Of a DNA stretch of 64,000 nt, positions 1 through 10,489 are shown piece after piece; within the stretch, counting starts at the first letter, position 1, and each line of letters starts with the position of its first letter. This DNA is from Helicoverpa zea (taxonomy: Eukaryota; Arthropoda; Insecta; Lepidoptera; Noctuidae): positions 7,139,479 through 7,203,478 of the forward strand of contig NC_061480.1 in the NCBI RefSeq assembly GCF_022581195.2. Reading direction: 5' to 3'. The notes beneath the pieces were generated by a model. That model saw only the letters and a program-made list of their open reading frames with translations, ran no database searches and was not told the DNA's origin. The translations under genes were made by a program, and so were the position numbers.

Positions 1-1105
1 GCATCTTCATCACGCACGACCGGCGGCCGCACCGGGACGCTCTTCTGTGATCTTGTGACTGGCATCTTCTGTTCTTCTGCGGCTTCTTCGGCTCGAAGGA
101 CCAGCTGTTTCGGCCACCCGTTGAGATGTTAAGTCGGTGGTCAGGGACGATCTCCCTAGTTGGTGCAATGTATGAAGATGTTGGTTTGCCGGTTACGCCG
201 CACCCCGCGCACCCTGCTTATGCGCCGTCGAACAGAAGATACACGATCTCTTGAGCGCCGTAAGACGGGAATAAATAATACAACAGCTTGATTGTTGAGA
301 CCAGCAGCTCGGACGTGCCGCGTCGTTTCGGCGGAGACTCGTAGCGAAGTGATGCGTGGGTTTTTTTTTTTTGGTATGGCATCTCGCAGTTCAGCCTAGG
401 AGGCCGTGTACTGCTTAACCGGACTTTTCCCTGTGGATGCCTAGAATTTAAGGCCTCCAGTCAGGGGCGTAAAACAACTTATAAATTAAGCAACTGTGCT
501 AAGGGTCGGACCTCGGCTTAGGGCGTCGCTGGGGAGGCAGCAAGAGGACAGGCTGGATCATATGATCATTATTATTAAATGGGGAATTTAAAGCTACTGG
601 CTCAGCTCGCGGCCTGGCTCGATGAGCAAGGGTCGGGAGGACAGAGAACGGGACGTCGCGGCGGGCCTCGGCGGCGAGGTTTGTACGAACGCGGTTTGTG
701 TTTGTGCAGAGTGCTAGTGAGTTTACTACTCTCTTAGAGGACAGATCTCATCATCTGGTTGTGAAGCGTGGGCGGGCGGTTTTATTTCTCCACCAATAAA
801 TTCTTATCTTTAATTGTGTACATGTGTATATATCTTAAATTCTAGTAACAATCTAATTCGTCTTACAATATATATTTGTGACTTTTAACATAAAATATGA
901 ATAAATCTAGCTTAACCTTTAATTAACAACAGTCTGAAAATCACAATCTTTTCAATTTGTAAGTTTAATTAACATCAACAGTATATATCAATAACAAATA
1001 GCTATTTTTTTAAAATAATGATGTATCTATGTTATACTACACTAAATTACTCACGGCTTTTAATCACAGATAGCATATAGTGGCAATGTACCTAAGCTAA
1101 TTTTT
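1..1105 (-). repeat. Left arm of 1.1-kb perfect palindrome (cut by window edge)
   Basis: Base x pairs with base 3019-x: this arm is the reverse complement of 1914-3018 and reads through with no indel at the places compared (both ends and several interior stretches). The true arm may extend left of the window. Read on the minus strand it holds the same sequence as the right arm: an AT-rich tract, a GC-rich leader, a poly-A-ended retroposon tail (357-560 here) and the first codons of a BEL/Pao gag. The lack of divergence means a very recent inverted duplication, gene conversion between arms, or an assembly fold-back artefact. Confidence 0.9.
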
Positions 1106-1419
1106 ATTAAAACTCTATTGTGCTAACTCTATCGTGTATTAAATCGTTATAAACTTAACTTTGCTGTGATAAATCTTGTAGTGTTTAAAATCGTATGACT
1201 TTGTAAAGTCGTGTAAACCAAAGTAAATCTAATGTAAAAGCTAGTGTTTAAACCAGTGATAATGCTTGTGGTGATAAATTAAAAGTCTTGTGAAAGCGTC
1301 GCATTTGTTTATTGTTCAAATCAGTTCCTGTGGCAAATACATTCGTGTTTAACTCTATAAACAATACAGTCCACTCAGTGTAACGGGAGTTAACGCCGCC
1401 GTCGAGTGTAACCGCCGCA
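1106..1419 (+). repeat. 3' part of a BEL/Pao-type LTR
   Basis: This stretch matches the last ~300 bp of the solo LTR at 5320-6450. Shared blocks include the series of gtgtaaacc/gtgataa phrases, tacagtccactcagtg and the terminal cgagtgtaaccgccgca. It ends in CA like that LTR. Its 5' part is missing; the break coincides with the inner end of the palindrome arm at 1105, so the palindrome junction truncated it. Confidence 0.7.
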
Positions 1420-1451
1420 CTAAACGATCAAGAGGACATCCAGGAAGTGAT

Positions 1452-1806
1452 GATGATGTAGGGAGAGTGATACAATTTATAAATTCTAATAAAAATAAGA
1501 AGGAACTCGACGTTACTGACAATTTATTCCTTAGTTATGCCGATACATTCAATAAATTTCCGCCCTGAGAACAAGCCATTGTTAAACTGGAAATGGCCAA
1601 ATTGTTTTCAAATATCGAACTCAGACAGCTCGATTCTACATCATATAATCCACTCCATACGAGTATATCGATGGCATCACCAGCTTACCCTAATATAAGT
1701 TTAGTTAACAACACAAACCAGGACTCGCCAGCTCCTCATCCAATTAATCTATCTGGAGACAATAATGCCAATGCAGGAGAAGAAAATTTTATATTCGAAT
1801 TTTTAT
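1452..1806 (+). pseudogene. BESS-motif-like protein fragment
   Basis: In one frame the sequence encodes a segment resembling the C-terminal BESS region of MADF-BESS proteins: a hydrophobic stretch LFLSYADTFNKFP, then EQAIVKLEMAKLF and IELRQL. An in-frame TGA lies between the two halves (about 1567). After it the frame stays open to a stop at 1806 with a Ser/Pro/Asn-rich tail. MADF-BESS proteins are DNA-binding regulators, and related proteins are carried by some insect DNA transposons. The fragment lies in the palindrome spacer and is probably dead. The identification rests on motif resemblance only. Confidence 0.4.
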
Positions 1807-1913
1807 GAGTGAGTGATGTTGATAAGGAGATATTAAAAAGTGAGTCACCTTTTTGAATTTATAAGACAAATTAATTATTAGAATCAATCTTATCAAAGTA
1901 AGGATATCATTTC

Positions 1914-3018
1914 AAAAATTAGCTTAGGTACATTGCCACTATATGCTATCTGTGATTAAAAGCCGTGAGTAATTTAGTGTAGTATAACATAGATACATCA
2001 TTATTTTAAAAAAATAGCTATTTGTTATTGATATATACTGTTGATGTTAATTAAACTTACAAATTGAAAAGATTGTGATTTTCAGACTGTTGTTAATTAA
2101 AGGTTAAGCTAGATTTATTCATATTTTATGTTAAAAGTCACAAATATATATTGTAAGACGAATTAGATTGTTACTAGAATTTAAGATATATACACATGTA
2201 CACAATTAAAGATAAGAATTTATTGGTGGAGAAATAAAACCGCCCGCCCACGCTTCACAACCAGATGATGAGATCTGTCCTCTAAGAGAGTAGTAAACTC
2301 ACTAGCACTCTGCACAAACACAAACCGCGTTCGTACAAACCTCGCCGCCGAGGCCCGCCGCGACGTCCCGTTCTCTGTCCTCCCGACCCTTGCTCATCGA
2401 GCCAGGCCGCGAGCTGAGCCAGTAGCTTTAAATTCCCCATTTAATAATAATGATCATATGATCCAGCCTGTCCTCTTGCTGCCTCCCCAGCGACGCCCTA
2501 AGCCGAGGTCCGACCCTTAGCACAGTTGCTTAATTTATAAGTTGTTTTACGCCCCTGACTGGAGGCCTTAAATTCTAGGCATCCACAGGGAAAAGTCCGG
2601 TTAAGCAGTACACGGCCTCCTAGGCTGAACTGCGAGATGCCATACCAAAAAAAAAAAACCCACGCATCACTTCGCTACGAGTCTCCGCCGAAACGACGCG
2701 GCACGTCCGAGCTGCTGGTCTCAACAATCAAGCTGTTGTATTATTTATTCCCGTCTTACGGCGCTCAAGAGATCGTGTATCTTCTGTTCGACGGCGCATA
2801 AGCAGGGTGCGCGGGGTGCGGCGTAACCGGCAAACCAACATCTTCATACATTGCACCAACTAGGGAGATCGTCCCTGACCACCGACTTAACATCTCAACG
2901 GGTGGCCGAAACAGCTGGTCCTTCGAGCCGAAGAAGCCGCAGAAGAACAGAAGATGCCAGTCACAAGATCACAGAAGAGCGTCCCGGTGCGGCCGCCGGT
3001 CGTGCGTGATGAAGATGC
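1914..3018 (+). repeat. Right arm of 1.1-kb perfect palindrome
   Basis: Reverse complement of 1-1105, separated from it by an 808-bp spacer. On this strand it runs from an AT-rich region through a GC-rich block into the start of a BEL/Pao gag at 2954, and then continues as single-copy sequence past 3018. The two arms therefore place two gag 5' ends head-to-head-outward. No target duplication can be assessed because the left outer end lies outside the window. Confidence 0.9.
2459..2662 (+). mobile_element. Poly-A-ended retroposon tail (copy 1)
   Basis: A GC-rich block beginning near gatccagcctgtcc and ending cgagatgccatacc followed by a 12-A run. Diverged copies lie at 13262-13478 (same strand, also A-ended) and 44128-44215 (opposite strand, partial), and a perfect mirror lies in the other palindrome arm. 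The A-run at a constant end suggests the 3' end of a non-LTR retrotransposon or SINE. No coding part is present, so the family is unknown. Confidence 0.5.
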
Positions 3019-3503
3019 TCCCCCGACAGCTACGGGGGGAGCGACGTCAGAAGAGGCGTCTTCCGCAACGGTGTCCACCGGCACGACAGGAACAGGATAC
3101 ACATCGACAACAGCAGCCACGGACACAACAGAAGCGACGGAGACTACAGTCACCACGGCGGCGTCAAGACAAAGAAGAGCGAAGACACCGCCGAAGACAC
3201 GACCAGAAAACCACCACATCAAACGCCGGAAGTCGAGGAACCACCTCGAAGAAGCCGGCGGGTGCTGGTCGCATAGCGAAGAGCGTGAGGACGTCGAGCT
3301 TCTCAGCGCGACGACGCGAGCTGGAAGCCAAAGAAGAACTCGCGCGCCGAGAGCTAGAAGCAGCTCAGACGGCGACCAAGTTGGCTCGCGTCAGATTGGA
3401 ACTCGCGCAATGTGAAGAAGAAGACTCCAACTTGGAGGTCGACGCGGAAGAGAAAACTGCCCAGACTGTGGCAGTCAGTCCTCGTTTATTTCAGAATCGC
3501 TGA
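2954..3503 (+). pseudogene. BEL/Pao gag, N-terminal fragment
   Basis: An ATG at 2954 opens a frame starting MPVTRSQ, with a Thr/Ser-rich low-complexity stretch. Around 3270 the coding pattern moves to another frame. That frame reads a charged coiled coil (RRELEAKEELARRELEAA) and stops at 3503. Glu/Arg/Ala coiled coils followed by a DUF1759-type domain are usual in insect BEL/Pao gag proteins. Here the capsid part is missing and protease sequence follows at once, so the middle of the element has been deleted. The ATG falls inside the palindrome arm, so its first codons are mirrored on the minus strand near 1-65. Confidence 0.6.
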
Positions 3504-3955
3504 AATCTAAATTATGTATTGATGGCCAATCTATTGATAGTGTAGCTGTTACTGGCATCAATAACATGAAATGTGCAGCTCTAGAATGTTGTAACATAAC
3601 TATTAAAACACGCTCTAATTTCTATTGTAAAGAAATCAAATCATTTGTTATACCAAAAATAACAAGTAGCTTACCTAATTCTAAAGTTGATAATTCAGCA
3701 TTAAACATACCAAAAAATATCACACTCGCAGATTCTACCTTCTATAATCCTGCACAAATAGATCTGTTGTTGGGAGCTGATATTTTCTGGGATGTCATTT
3801 GTTCTACTAATCATATCAAATTGGGAAATGCCAATCAACCTGTACTACAAAACTCCCAATTTGGCTGGTTGATAGTAGGACCAGATCGACTATGTGTCCT
3901 AACTATGTTCCAAATAAGAATATCTGTTGCGGACATAACGAATGTCATATCTTAA
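3485..3955 (+). pseudogene. BEL/Pao retropepsin-like protease fragment
   Basis: An open frame encodes a segment typical of the BEL/Pao aspartic protease region: a VTGINN loop, then IDLLLGADIFWDVI and, 20 residues on, LQNSQFGWLIVGP. This module sits in Pol between gag and reverse transcriptase. Only about 150 residues remain. No reverse transcriptase, RNase H or integrase follows, since sequence of a second gag begins by 4077. It is a remnant with no complete catalytic unit visible. Confidence 0.7.
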
Positions 3956-4076
3956 AAGCCAGGCAAGCTTTGTAATTAATACCAAAGAAACTTTTAATGT
4001 TAACTAATGTTATGTATTGGTAATTACTAACTCTGATGTGTAAATCTGCCATAGAGAGAGAATCGCTAGGTAGCGA

Positions 4077-6590
4077 ATGCGTCGCCTCTCCATGGACCCG
4101 CCGGCATCACCACAGGTAGAACCTTCCACAGTATTAGCCGCTGAGCACGCGATCGCTGGTCCTTCATGTGAAAGAAGAGAGGTAAGGTCAGTTAGGTCGA
4201 CTACCAGCGCGACCACGCGCTTAAGGCTCGCCGAGCTAGAGGCAGCTGAAAAGCTAGCTGCCCTCACTCGCCGAGAGTTAGAGATGGAGGTTGAGCTGGT
4301 GAAGAAGCGGCTTGCCGCTGAAGTGTCGGTAATACAAGATGACCAGGAGAGCGTGCAGGACGAGGCCCTGCACGATGAACACCAGCATCAGCACCAAAAG
4401 GTGAGCCAGTGGTTGAATACCCATACCCCCGTTGCAGGGGGCCGCACATCCCGCGGAAGAACCTAGGCCAGCACGGGATGAACAGCCGCGGGAGAGGTCG
4501 CCGTCGAGAGCCAGGAACAGCATAGACCAGCTAGCTGCTACTTTGGAGAAGATGGCACGCCCGCGGCTAAGACATACAGACCTGCCATCATTTTCCGGGA
4601 CGGTAAGTGAGTGGCTCGCGTTTAAGGCCGCCTTTAACGACACAATTAATATGTATACGGTGCCTACGGCTGAAAACCTTCAGCGGCTTAGGACGTGTCT
4701 CAAAGGCGAGGCACGAGAGGCAGTAGCAGCACTGCTGCATACCGCCACTGATCCGGCTGTCATCATGAGAACATTAGAACAATGTTTTGGTCGGCCGGAG
4801 ATGATCATTGATAAGGCTCTGGATGAACTAAAACGCGTGCCACGACCCGGACCTTCGGCGGCAGAGCTGAATAACTTCGCGGTAAAGGTACAGAACACTA
4901 TATGTACATTAAAAGCTATAGATCGCCGCGGATATTTATACAATCCATTGCTCACCCGGGAAATTCTGGAAAAACTATCGCCGCACCTACGATCGAGATG
5001 GTGTGACTTTGCTAGCGACAACGAAGGTACTGCAGAGCCGGAAATATGCAGCCTAGCACGCTTCTTGATGCGCGAGGCAGACAGGGTGCTGAGGTATACC
5101 TATACTACGGTAGCAAGCGCCTCGACTGCCGGTCAAAAGCGGGAGGTCCGGCCTACAGCAACCAAGTTCCCGATCGCTGGCAAGAAGAAACCAGGTGCGG
5201 TGTATGCCGCTGTTGAAACAGCGGTCGAGCAATGTTTTTTATGCAAGGAAAATCACGTGTTGACACATTGCCCTAAGTACAAGGCCATGGAGGTAAGTCA
5301 ACGCTGGGAATTTATTAAGTGTTGCGGACGCCGAGCCTGCAGTAGACTATAAGCTAACTGTATATAATTTGTACTAGATTTAGGAATGTCATTAAGGTAA
5401 TAAGGAAATCGATATTGCTAAACTATATGAATCTGCATAACACGCATGCTGAAACATGCTATTACTGATACTATTGATAGCCAGATAGGCTTTGTTTAAT
5501 ATGTTTTTATGTTGTGACTAACTTGATTGTTACGTAATAAGATTTTGAATGTAACGGTTTTAGTAATAATATCTGGCTGATGTAATAGCATTAATCATTG
5601 CGCAAGAGATAAGAAAGTTTACATGTGTGCGTAAAAAGATAACGGTCATCAGTAACTTTCCATAACTTTCACCAATGAGCATGCTTGGTTTAATCAAAGA
5701 GCCCCCTCGTGTCGAGTAGCGGGACTAAAAAAGGTCAGGCGTAAGCCGTAGAATTCTAGCTAATTGGTCAACGTAAATTGTAACCCGTCCGGTACCCCTA
5801 CGACTTGAGACCTTAGGAAATTGTTTAAAGATAGAGTCATTTTTCGAAGAAATTGTAGTCGACCCACAGTAAGCAAGTAATGCTCGTAATAACCAGTGCT
5901 CAGTGAAAATAGTGAAAGTACTAAGGTAAAACCTATGCCCTAAAACTCTTAAAATTGTTCTAAATCTATGTGCTAATAATTGTGTTCTATAAAATCGTGT
6001 AAATTGTGCTATAAAACTGTGTAAACTGTACTATAAAACTGTGTTAAACTTATGACCTAACAGTGTTAAACTTGTGACCTAACTTAGTGTTAAAACTTAT
6101 ACCCTAACTTCATTGTGTTTAAAACTTGTAACTTCATTGTGTTTAAATCTCTATTGTGCTAAACTCTATTGTGTTCAAACTATTGTGTTTTAAATCGTTA
6201 TAACTTTGCTGTGATAAATCTCGTAGTGTTTACAATCGTGTGTAATCTAATAAAGTCGTGTAAACTAAAGAGTAAACTTAATGTAAACCAGTGATAACAA
6301 TTGTGGTGATAAATAAAAGCCGTGTAAAAGTGTCGCATTCGTTTATTATTTAAACAAGTTCCTGTGGTAATACATTCGCGTATAACTCTAATCCATACAG
6401 TCCACTCAGTGTTTCGTGAGTTATCGCCGCCGTCGAGTGTAACCGCCGCATTAAGGAAAACGGCATATGTTTCAAGTGCGCCGTGAAAAAACATCGGCGC
6501 GTCTTATGCCGAGCAAAGCCGTGCGGCCAGAACGAGTGTCGCCGGCCACATCATGTGACTTGGCAACCAGGGCTTGTCGGGTCGTTCATC
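4077..6590 (+). pseudogene. BEL/Pao gag, split by a solo LTR
   Basis: A second gag reads from 4077 (RLRLAELEAAEKLAAL coiled coil) and changes frame between 4400 and 4440. It continues to 5319 with the DUF1759-like capsid region (LPSFSGTVSEWLAFKAAF; LKGEAREAV) and a first Cys/His knuckle (C-x2-C-x3-H-x4-C, about 5239-5273). The reading is broken by a 1,131-bp LTR at 5320-6450. It resumes in the matching frame at 6451-6590 with a second Cys/His-rich cluster, then decays. Gag packages the element's RNA in a cytoplasmic particle; this copy cannot be made as one protein. No pol follows. The frame change near 4401-4437 is discussed as a finding. Confidence 0.75.
5320..6450 (+). mobile_element. Solo LTR, 1,131 bp, 5-bp target duplication
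   Basis: Begins TGTTGCGGAC and ends ACCGCCGCA (TG...CA) and is flanked by the direct repeat ttaag at 5315-5319 and 6451-6455. It interrupts a gag frame that is continuous once one ttaag and the insert are ignored. The 3' third consists of degenerate repeats of a tgtgctaaaact-like phrase, and a related 3' LTR end lies at 1106-1419. Five-base duplications fit BEL/Pao elements. A single LTR with no internal part is the usual product of LTR-LTR recombination. Orientation is assumed from the match to 1106-1419. Confidence 0.85.
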
Positions 6591-6712
6591 GGCCTTGTAA
6601 CTTACATGATGATAATTGATGATTTCTTCCTTTGATGGAGATACCTGAAGGGTTATTTAATTATCTGACAGCGCTAGAAAGAGGGTTATTTATTTTTTCT
6701 TATTTGTTACAG

Positions 6713-7366
6713 AGTGCAATGAAGAACAAACTGATTTAGCCGCTCTAACATCGCTACCTTTTTTGATGAGCACATCAAATGTTACTTCTACAAAGAAAGC
6801 AACTAAAAAGACACAATGGAGACCATCAAAGCGAGAGGTATTGGAAGGCTTCATAACTCAAGTCGCAAGTCCAGCTGAGGTAGCAGTAGAGATAACAAGA
6901 AAAAGAGACAAGCTTATGGAAATGGACCTTCAAATGCAACCTTTTGTAATTGCAGTTGTGTCACCGAATAAATCAATTACAGCAAGGTACTGTAACGTAG
7001 TTAGAAACTCTTTCATTTGTAAGGTTTTATTCGTTAGATATTTTTGATACTGACCGGACAATCATTTCAAATGTATTCGATTTGTTCCATAGAATAAGTT
7101 TTTTATATTGAAGTGTGTCACTTCACCTCTCGAGCCCAAGCAATAAACGTCGTGATATCGAATCAGTTTTTCATTTTGAGCAAGATAATCGGTCCTGGTG
7201 TAACAGTACATAGTGATTAATAACATAACATATGAAATGCCAACTATTTCAAAAGCTGTAGAAGCTTGTTTAAAGGCGATTTTTGTATTGAATGCTGAAT
7301 ATCCTAAAGAGTCCCGTCATGTCTGGCAGTTTGTACAAATTGTACTTTTTGAGTTAAAAACGAAAT
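6713..7366 (+). pseudogene. Two-exon relic of a multi-copy insect protein
   Basis: A splice-acceptor-like ttgttacag precedes an open segment (6713-6986) with the phrases WRPSKREVLEGF and MQPFVIAVV. After a gap, a second segment (about 7218-7366) in another frame reads KAVEACLKAIFVLNAEYP and VWQFVQIVLFEL, then a stop. The two parts look like one ~110-residue domain that I recall as occurring in many copies in arthropod genomes, apparently transposon-borne, but I cannot name it. A donor AG|GTACTG exists at 6986, yet no acceptor gives a clean in-frame join, so this is probably a decayed copy. Confidence 0.4.
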
Positions 7367-7769
7367 AAAATTTAGTTAAAAAAAATCGCGCTCGCACCGG
7401 TACAAACCCAATCTATTTCTTTTTGCGTTTACTTTGTCAGTCTTCAAACTGAAAACTATTCACATAATACACAAAGTCAAGGGCGGCTAAATTGTTTTCT
7501 GGCTCGTGTGGCCATGCTACGCAAGAGTATAATGAATATGTCTCTAACCATATAACCATTTGGTGCGCTACCACGCGCCACGAGCCGTACCTAAGTGTAT
7601 ATACGTCTTTAGTTTACTTCTTAAGCTAAGGTTCCGCCGAAAAATGGTGAGACGAAAAGAGTTCCGAAGCCAAAAGAATTCGGGAACCGCTGATCTATAC
7701 CATAGTCATGCTACTGCTAGGGGTAGGATATTTAATTCCGATTCTGATAATACACATTCTGAAAATACT

Positions 7770-8967
7770 GCGTATTTCCCTTTCCGTGTTCAACTGGCGA
7801 CACCGGTCTCGCGAAATCCACACGCTTTTGTTTTGCTACGGAATCCTACGATCCCGTGTTCAATTCGCGTTAACTGAGCACGCCTTTGCGATCAATCAAC
7901 GTTAAAAGAAGTTTTACAAAACAGTGTGTAATTGAAATGAACACGGTTTTTTAACCTGTCTATTCGAAACAAATCCGTACTGATTTAGCGTGTTCGTAAA
8001 TGTTCGGGATAAATCGTGCGGGCCGAAGCAGGCGAGAGCGCCCAAAGTTGGATTCGCGCGCTTCTCATTGCAATTTGTTACAAGAAAATTATATGATTAC
8101 TGTAGACGCAAAGTCTGAATTTATTAGAATAATCAAAGTACTTAACGAAGAACCAACTCCAGTAAACACATGAATACTGAAATATTCATTTGAACTATCT
8201 CGATTGCAGACTCCTTCCTCTACTGTTTCATACATGCATGATAAGAAAATACGTCGTTCACGAAAAAAAAAGGTCCAACCTACATCTATTTCGAGATGGC
8301 ATCAAAAACAATTACCCAGCAGTGGTAGAATTCAGTCCGACCGTCCTGTTAAAAAGAAAGGTGCACACAATATCGCTGTGAACATAGACCAAAACGAACG
8401 TTCCTCATCAAAATCAAATAGTTGTCGGTGTTTTTTTTTGCGCTGATAATAAATAAATAAATATAATTAATTGTATTGTATGCCATATTTCATTGAAATT
8501 ATATAGAGTGAATAACACAACCTACTGTCTACTATAGAATAATACCGTCGCTAATTCAACACGCTTTTAAAGACTTACAGCCAGTTTCATCATCAAAAGT
8601 TAAAGCCAAAGTAAAAGTTAAAGTAATGTCTAAAGTAAAAGTAACGGTTAAATTCAATTTTTCTATGAATTTGCTGTCACTTTAGCCTTGAAAAAACGAA
8701 TTTGACCGTTACTTTTACTTTAGACATTACTTTAACTTAAACTTTTGATGAAGAAACTGGCCGTTAAACAGTCTAAGAGTCAAGTCAAAAAAGTGTTCAC
8801 TTCAACTGCACACGATTTTGTTAAACCTTACCCAGCGCCACTTGACCACAAAGTCGTGCTCAGTTGACGCAAATTGAACACGGGATCGTAGGATTCCGTA
8901 GTAAAACAAAAGCGTGTGGATTTCGCGAGACCGGTGTCGCCAGTTGAACACGGAAAGGGAAATACGC
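7770..8967. mobile_element. Mutator-like non-autonomous element (9-bp duplication)
   Basis: Ends are GCGTATTTCCC...GGGAAATACGC, with about 120 bp of nearly perfect terminal inverted repeat (7770-7890 and 8847-8967). The element is flanked by gaaaatact at 7761-7769 and 8968-8976. Nine-base duplications plus ~100-bp inverted repeats are the hallmark of Mutator-like elements. The interior has only short frames; one at about 8207-8446 is Lys/Arg-rich with the string KKIRRSRKKK and may be a decayed nuclear protein. No transposase core is seen. A Harbinger-type MITE is nested at 8578-8763. Confidence 0.75.
8578..8763. mobile_element. PIF/Harbinger-type MITE, TTA duplication
   Basis: A 186-bp near-palindrome, ends CAGCCAGTTTCATCATC / GATGAAGAAACTGGCCG, flanked by TTA at 8575-8577 and 8764-8766. 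Inner arms repeat a gttaaagtaa-like phrase. A 3-bp TTA target points to PIF/Harbinger mobilisation. It lies inside the Mutator-like element, so it is the younger of the two. Confidence 0.7.
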
Positions 8968-9367
8968 GAAAATACTAGTAATATATCAGTTCTTCAACCC
9001 TCGTATTCACATTCTAATATCTCCTTGAATTTTGTTGAACCCCTATTAGAAACTAACAAGTATACTTTAGTTCATTTTATTTCATCCCTGTATGCAAATC
9101 CTCTGCTTCCGAGAAATGATCGAATGGATCGAAGAATATAGGTTAGGTATTAAATATGAAACACATTACATACTTAGGTAAAATTATTTATAAACAATCA
9201 TTCGATCTTGGAAATCAACTCTTCCTTCATGAGAAAAATATATTCTGAATCCCTCCCTAATCACTTGTCCTTCTTCATTAGAAAAACTAAGTTTTTCTTC
9301 AAAAACAAAGTGTTTTAACCTCGTGTGTGAGACTTTGTAAATTAAAACTGTAAAATGTGTAAATCTA

Positions 9368-9712
9368 TTAAAGTGATAATATACGTGTGGTGATTGTACA
9401 AATGGCTAATAACAATATTGAAAAAAATAAATGTTTGTAATTGTAATACAATGATCCTTTTAAGGATGGTTTATAAACTCTGACATGTTTTCCATCAATA
9501 GCTCCAAACACATGAGGAAAATTTGCCCGTTGTTGGAAACCTTCAACAATGCTTAACCACGCTTCAATCGTGAGCTCAGGAAAACACTCTACTCTCATGA
9601 AGTGCCAAATGGCCTTGCAAACTGATTCCACGATTTTTCTGATGGTTGATAATCCTATTCTGTGGCTGAATTGAAGCTCAGTAAACGAGCAACCACTTGC
9701 TAAGTATCTGAT
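9368..9712 (-). pseudogene. PIF/Harbinger (HARBI1-like) transposase fragment
   Basis: On the minus strand a frame reads YIRYLASGCSFTELQFSHRIG, STIRKIVE, CKAIW, then FPHVFGAIDGKHVRV and YYNYK. This is the N-terminal helix region and the first catalytic Asp (AIDGKHV) of the DDE_4 transposase of PIF/Harbinger elements. The remaining catalytic residues are missing, because the frame dissolves after the YYNYK block near 9368. About 115 of a usual 350-400 residues remain. A MADF fragment on the opposite strand starts 30 bp away; two divergent ORFs (transposase plus MADF/Myb-like protein) are normal for this superfamily, so both probably come from one dead element. Confidence 0.8.
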
Positions 9713-9741
9713 ATATGAGTTATTTTTTTATTATTTGGTTT

Positions 9742-9902
9742 TAGGAACATTACTTCAAAAAACGTGGAGAACGCTTCGTGATGGTTTTGTTAAACAACGG
9801 CAGGAACTAACTACTACCAAAAGCGGATCAGCTGCTACGCATAAAAAATACAAATATTATAATCAACTCTTGTTTCTCTTACCAGTAACCTTTTGCTAGT
9901 AT
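9742..9902 (+). pseudogene. MADF-domain fragment
   Basis: The frame reads WRTLRDGFVKQRQEL, KSGSAA, KYKYYNQLLFLLP: the second and third helices of a MADF (Myb/SANT-like) DNA-binding domain. PIF/Harbinger elements need such a protein to bring the transposase to the element ends. It lies divergently next to the HARBI1-like fragment. Only about 54 residues are recognisable; the first helix and the C-terminus are gone. Confidence 0.7.
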
Positions 9903-9985
9903 AATTCAAATACTGGTTATTTTTGAAGCGATAATCTGCTGCAGATGATAAGAGCTGAGCGGCAAATTACGCAGAAGCGTATTGC

Positions 9986-10321
9986 AGGATTTTCTTCCGC
10001 CCACTGAAAGATGCTTGGAGGTCCATTTTGTCCGACTGGAAATCTAGTGCGAGTGGGTATAAGAATGCAGATCTCCCAAAGGGTTTTAAATTTTCCCTCA
10101 AACGTTTAACGGATGCAATAACCCTGAACAGTGCTAATAACCTCAAAGCCGGATTTACAAAATGCGGGATCTATCCTTTAGATGCCAAACCTCTCCTAGA
10201 TAGACTACCCCATGCAATAAACTCTGAGGCAATTAATGATTCTTTTATACAAAACCTGGAAATAAAGAGAAATGCACGGACTCAGGGTGTAGCAACCAAC
10301 AGAGGCAGAAAAAAGCTTTAA
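9986..10321 (+). pseudogene. Pogo/jerky-type transposase, C-terminal fragment
   Basis: The reading FRPLKDAWRSILSDWK continues through ADLPKGFKF and NNLKAGFTKCGIYPLDAKPLLDRLP to a Lys/Arg-rich end at 10321. This pattern (PLK..W..ILSDWK..., GF.K.GIYPL......RLP) is the C-terminal part of the DDE_1 transposases of the pogo/jerky group found in insects. The DDE core is absent here. Related pieces lie at 13478-13957 and 14560-14820. Confidence 0.7.
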
Positions 10322-10489
10322 TACCAGGCAAAATTCGCCATTGTGGGTAAATAAATAATAAAATCTGTAATGTATAATAGTAATTTAATATATATAGTGT
10401 TTTTTTATCATTAAGGAAAAGTACACTTCATGCTTTTGTAATACCTATTTTGATACTGCCACGGAACTTGACCTTGAGGAGACAGAAAA

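Noticed and set aside
2887..3222. 111-codon Val-rich minus-strand frame
   Set aside because: Shadow of the Thr/Ser-rich gag start on the plus strand.
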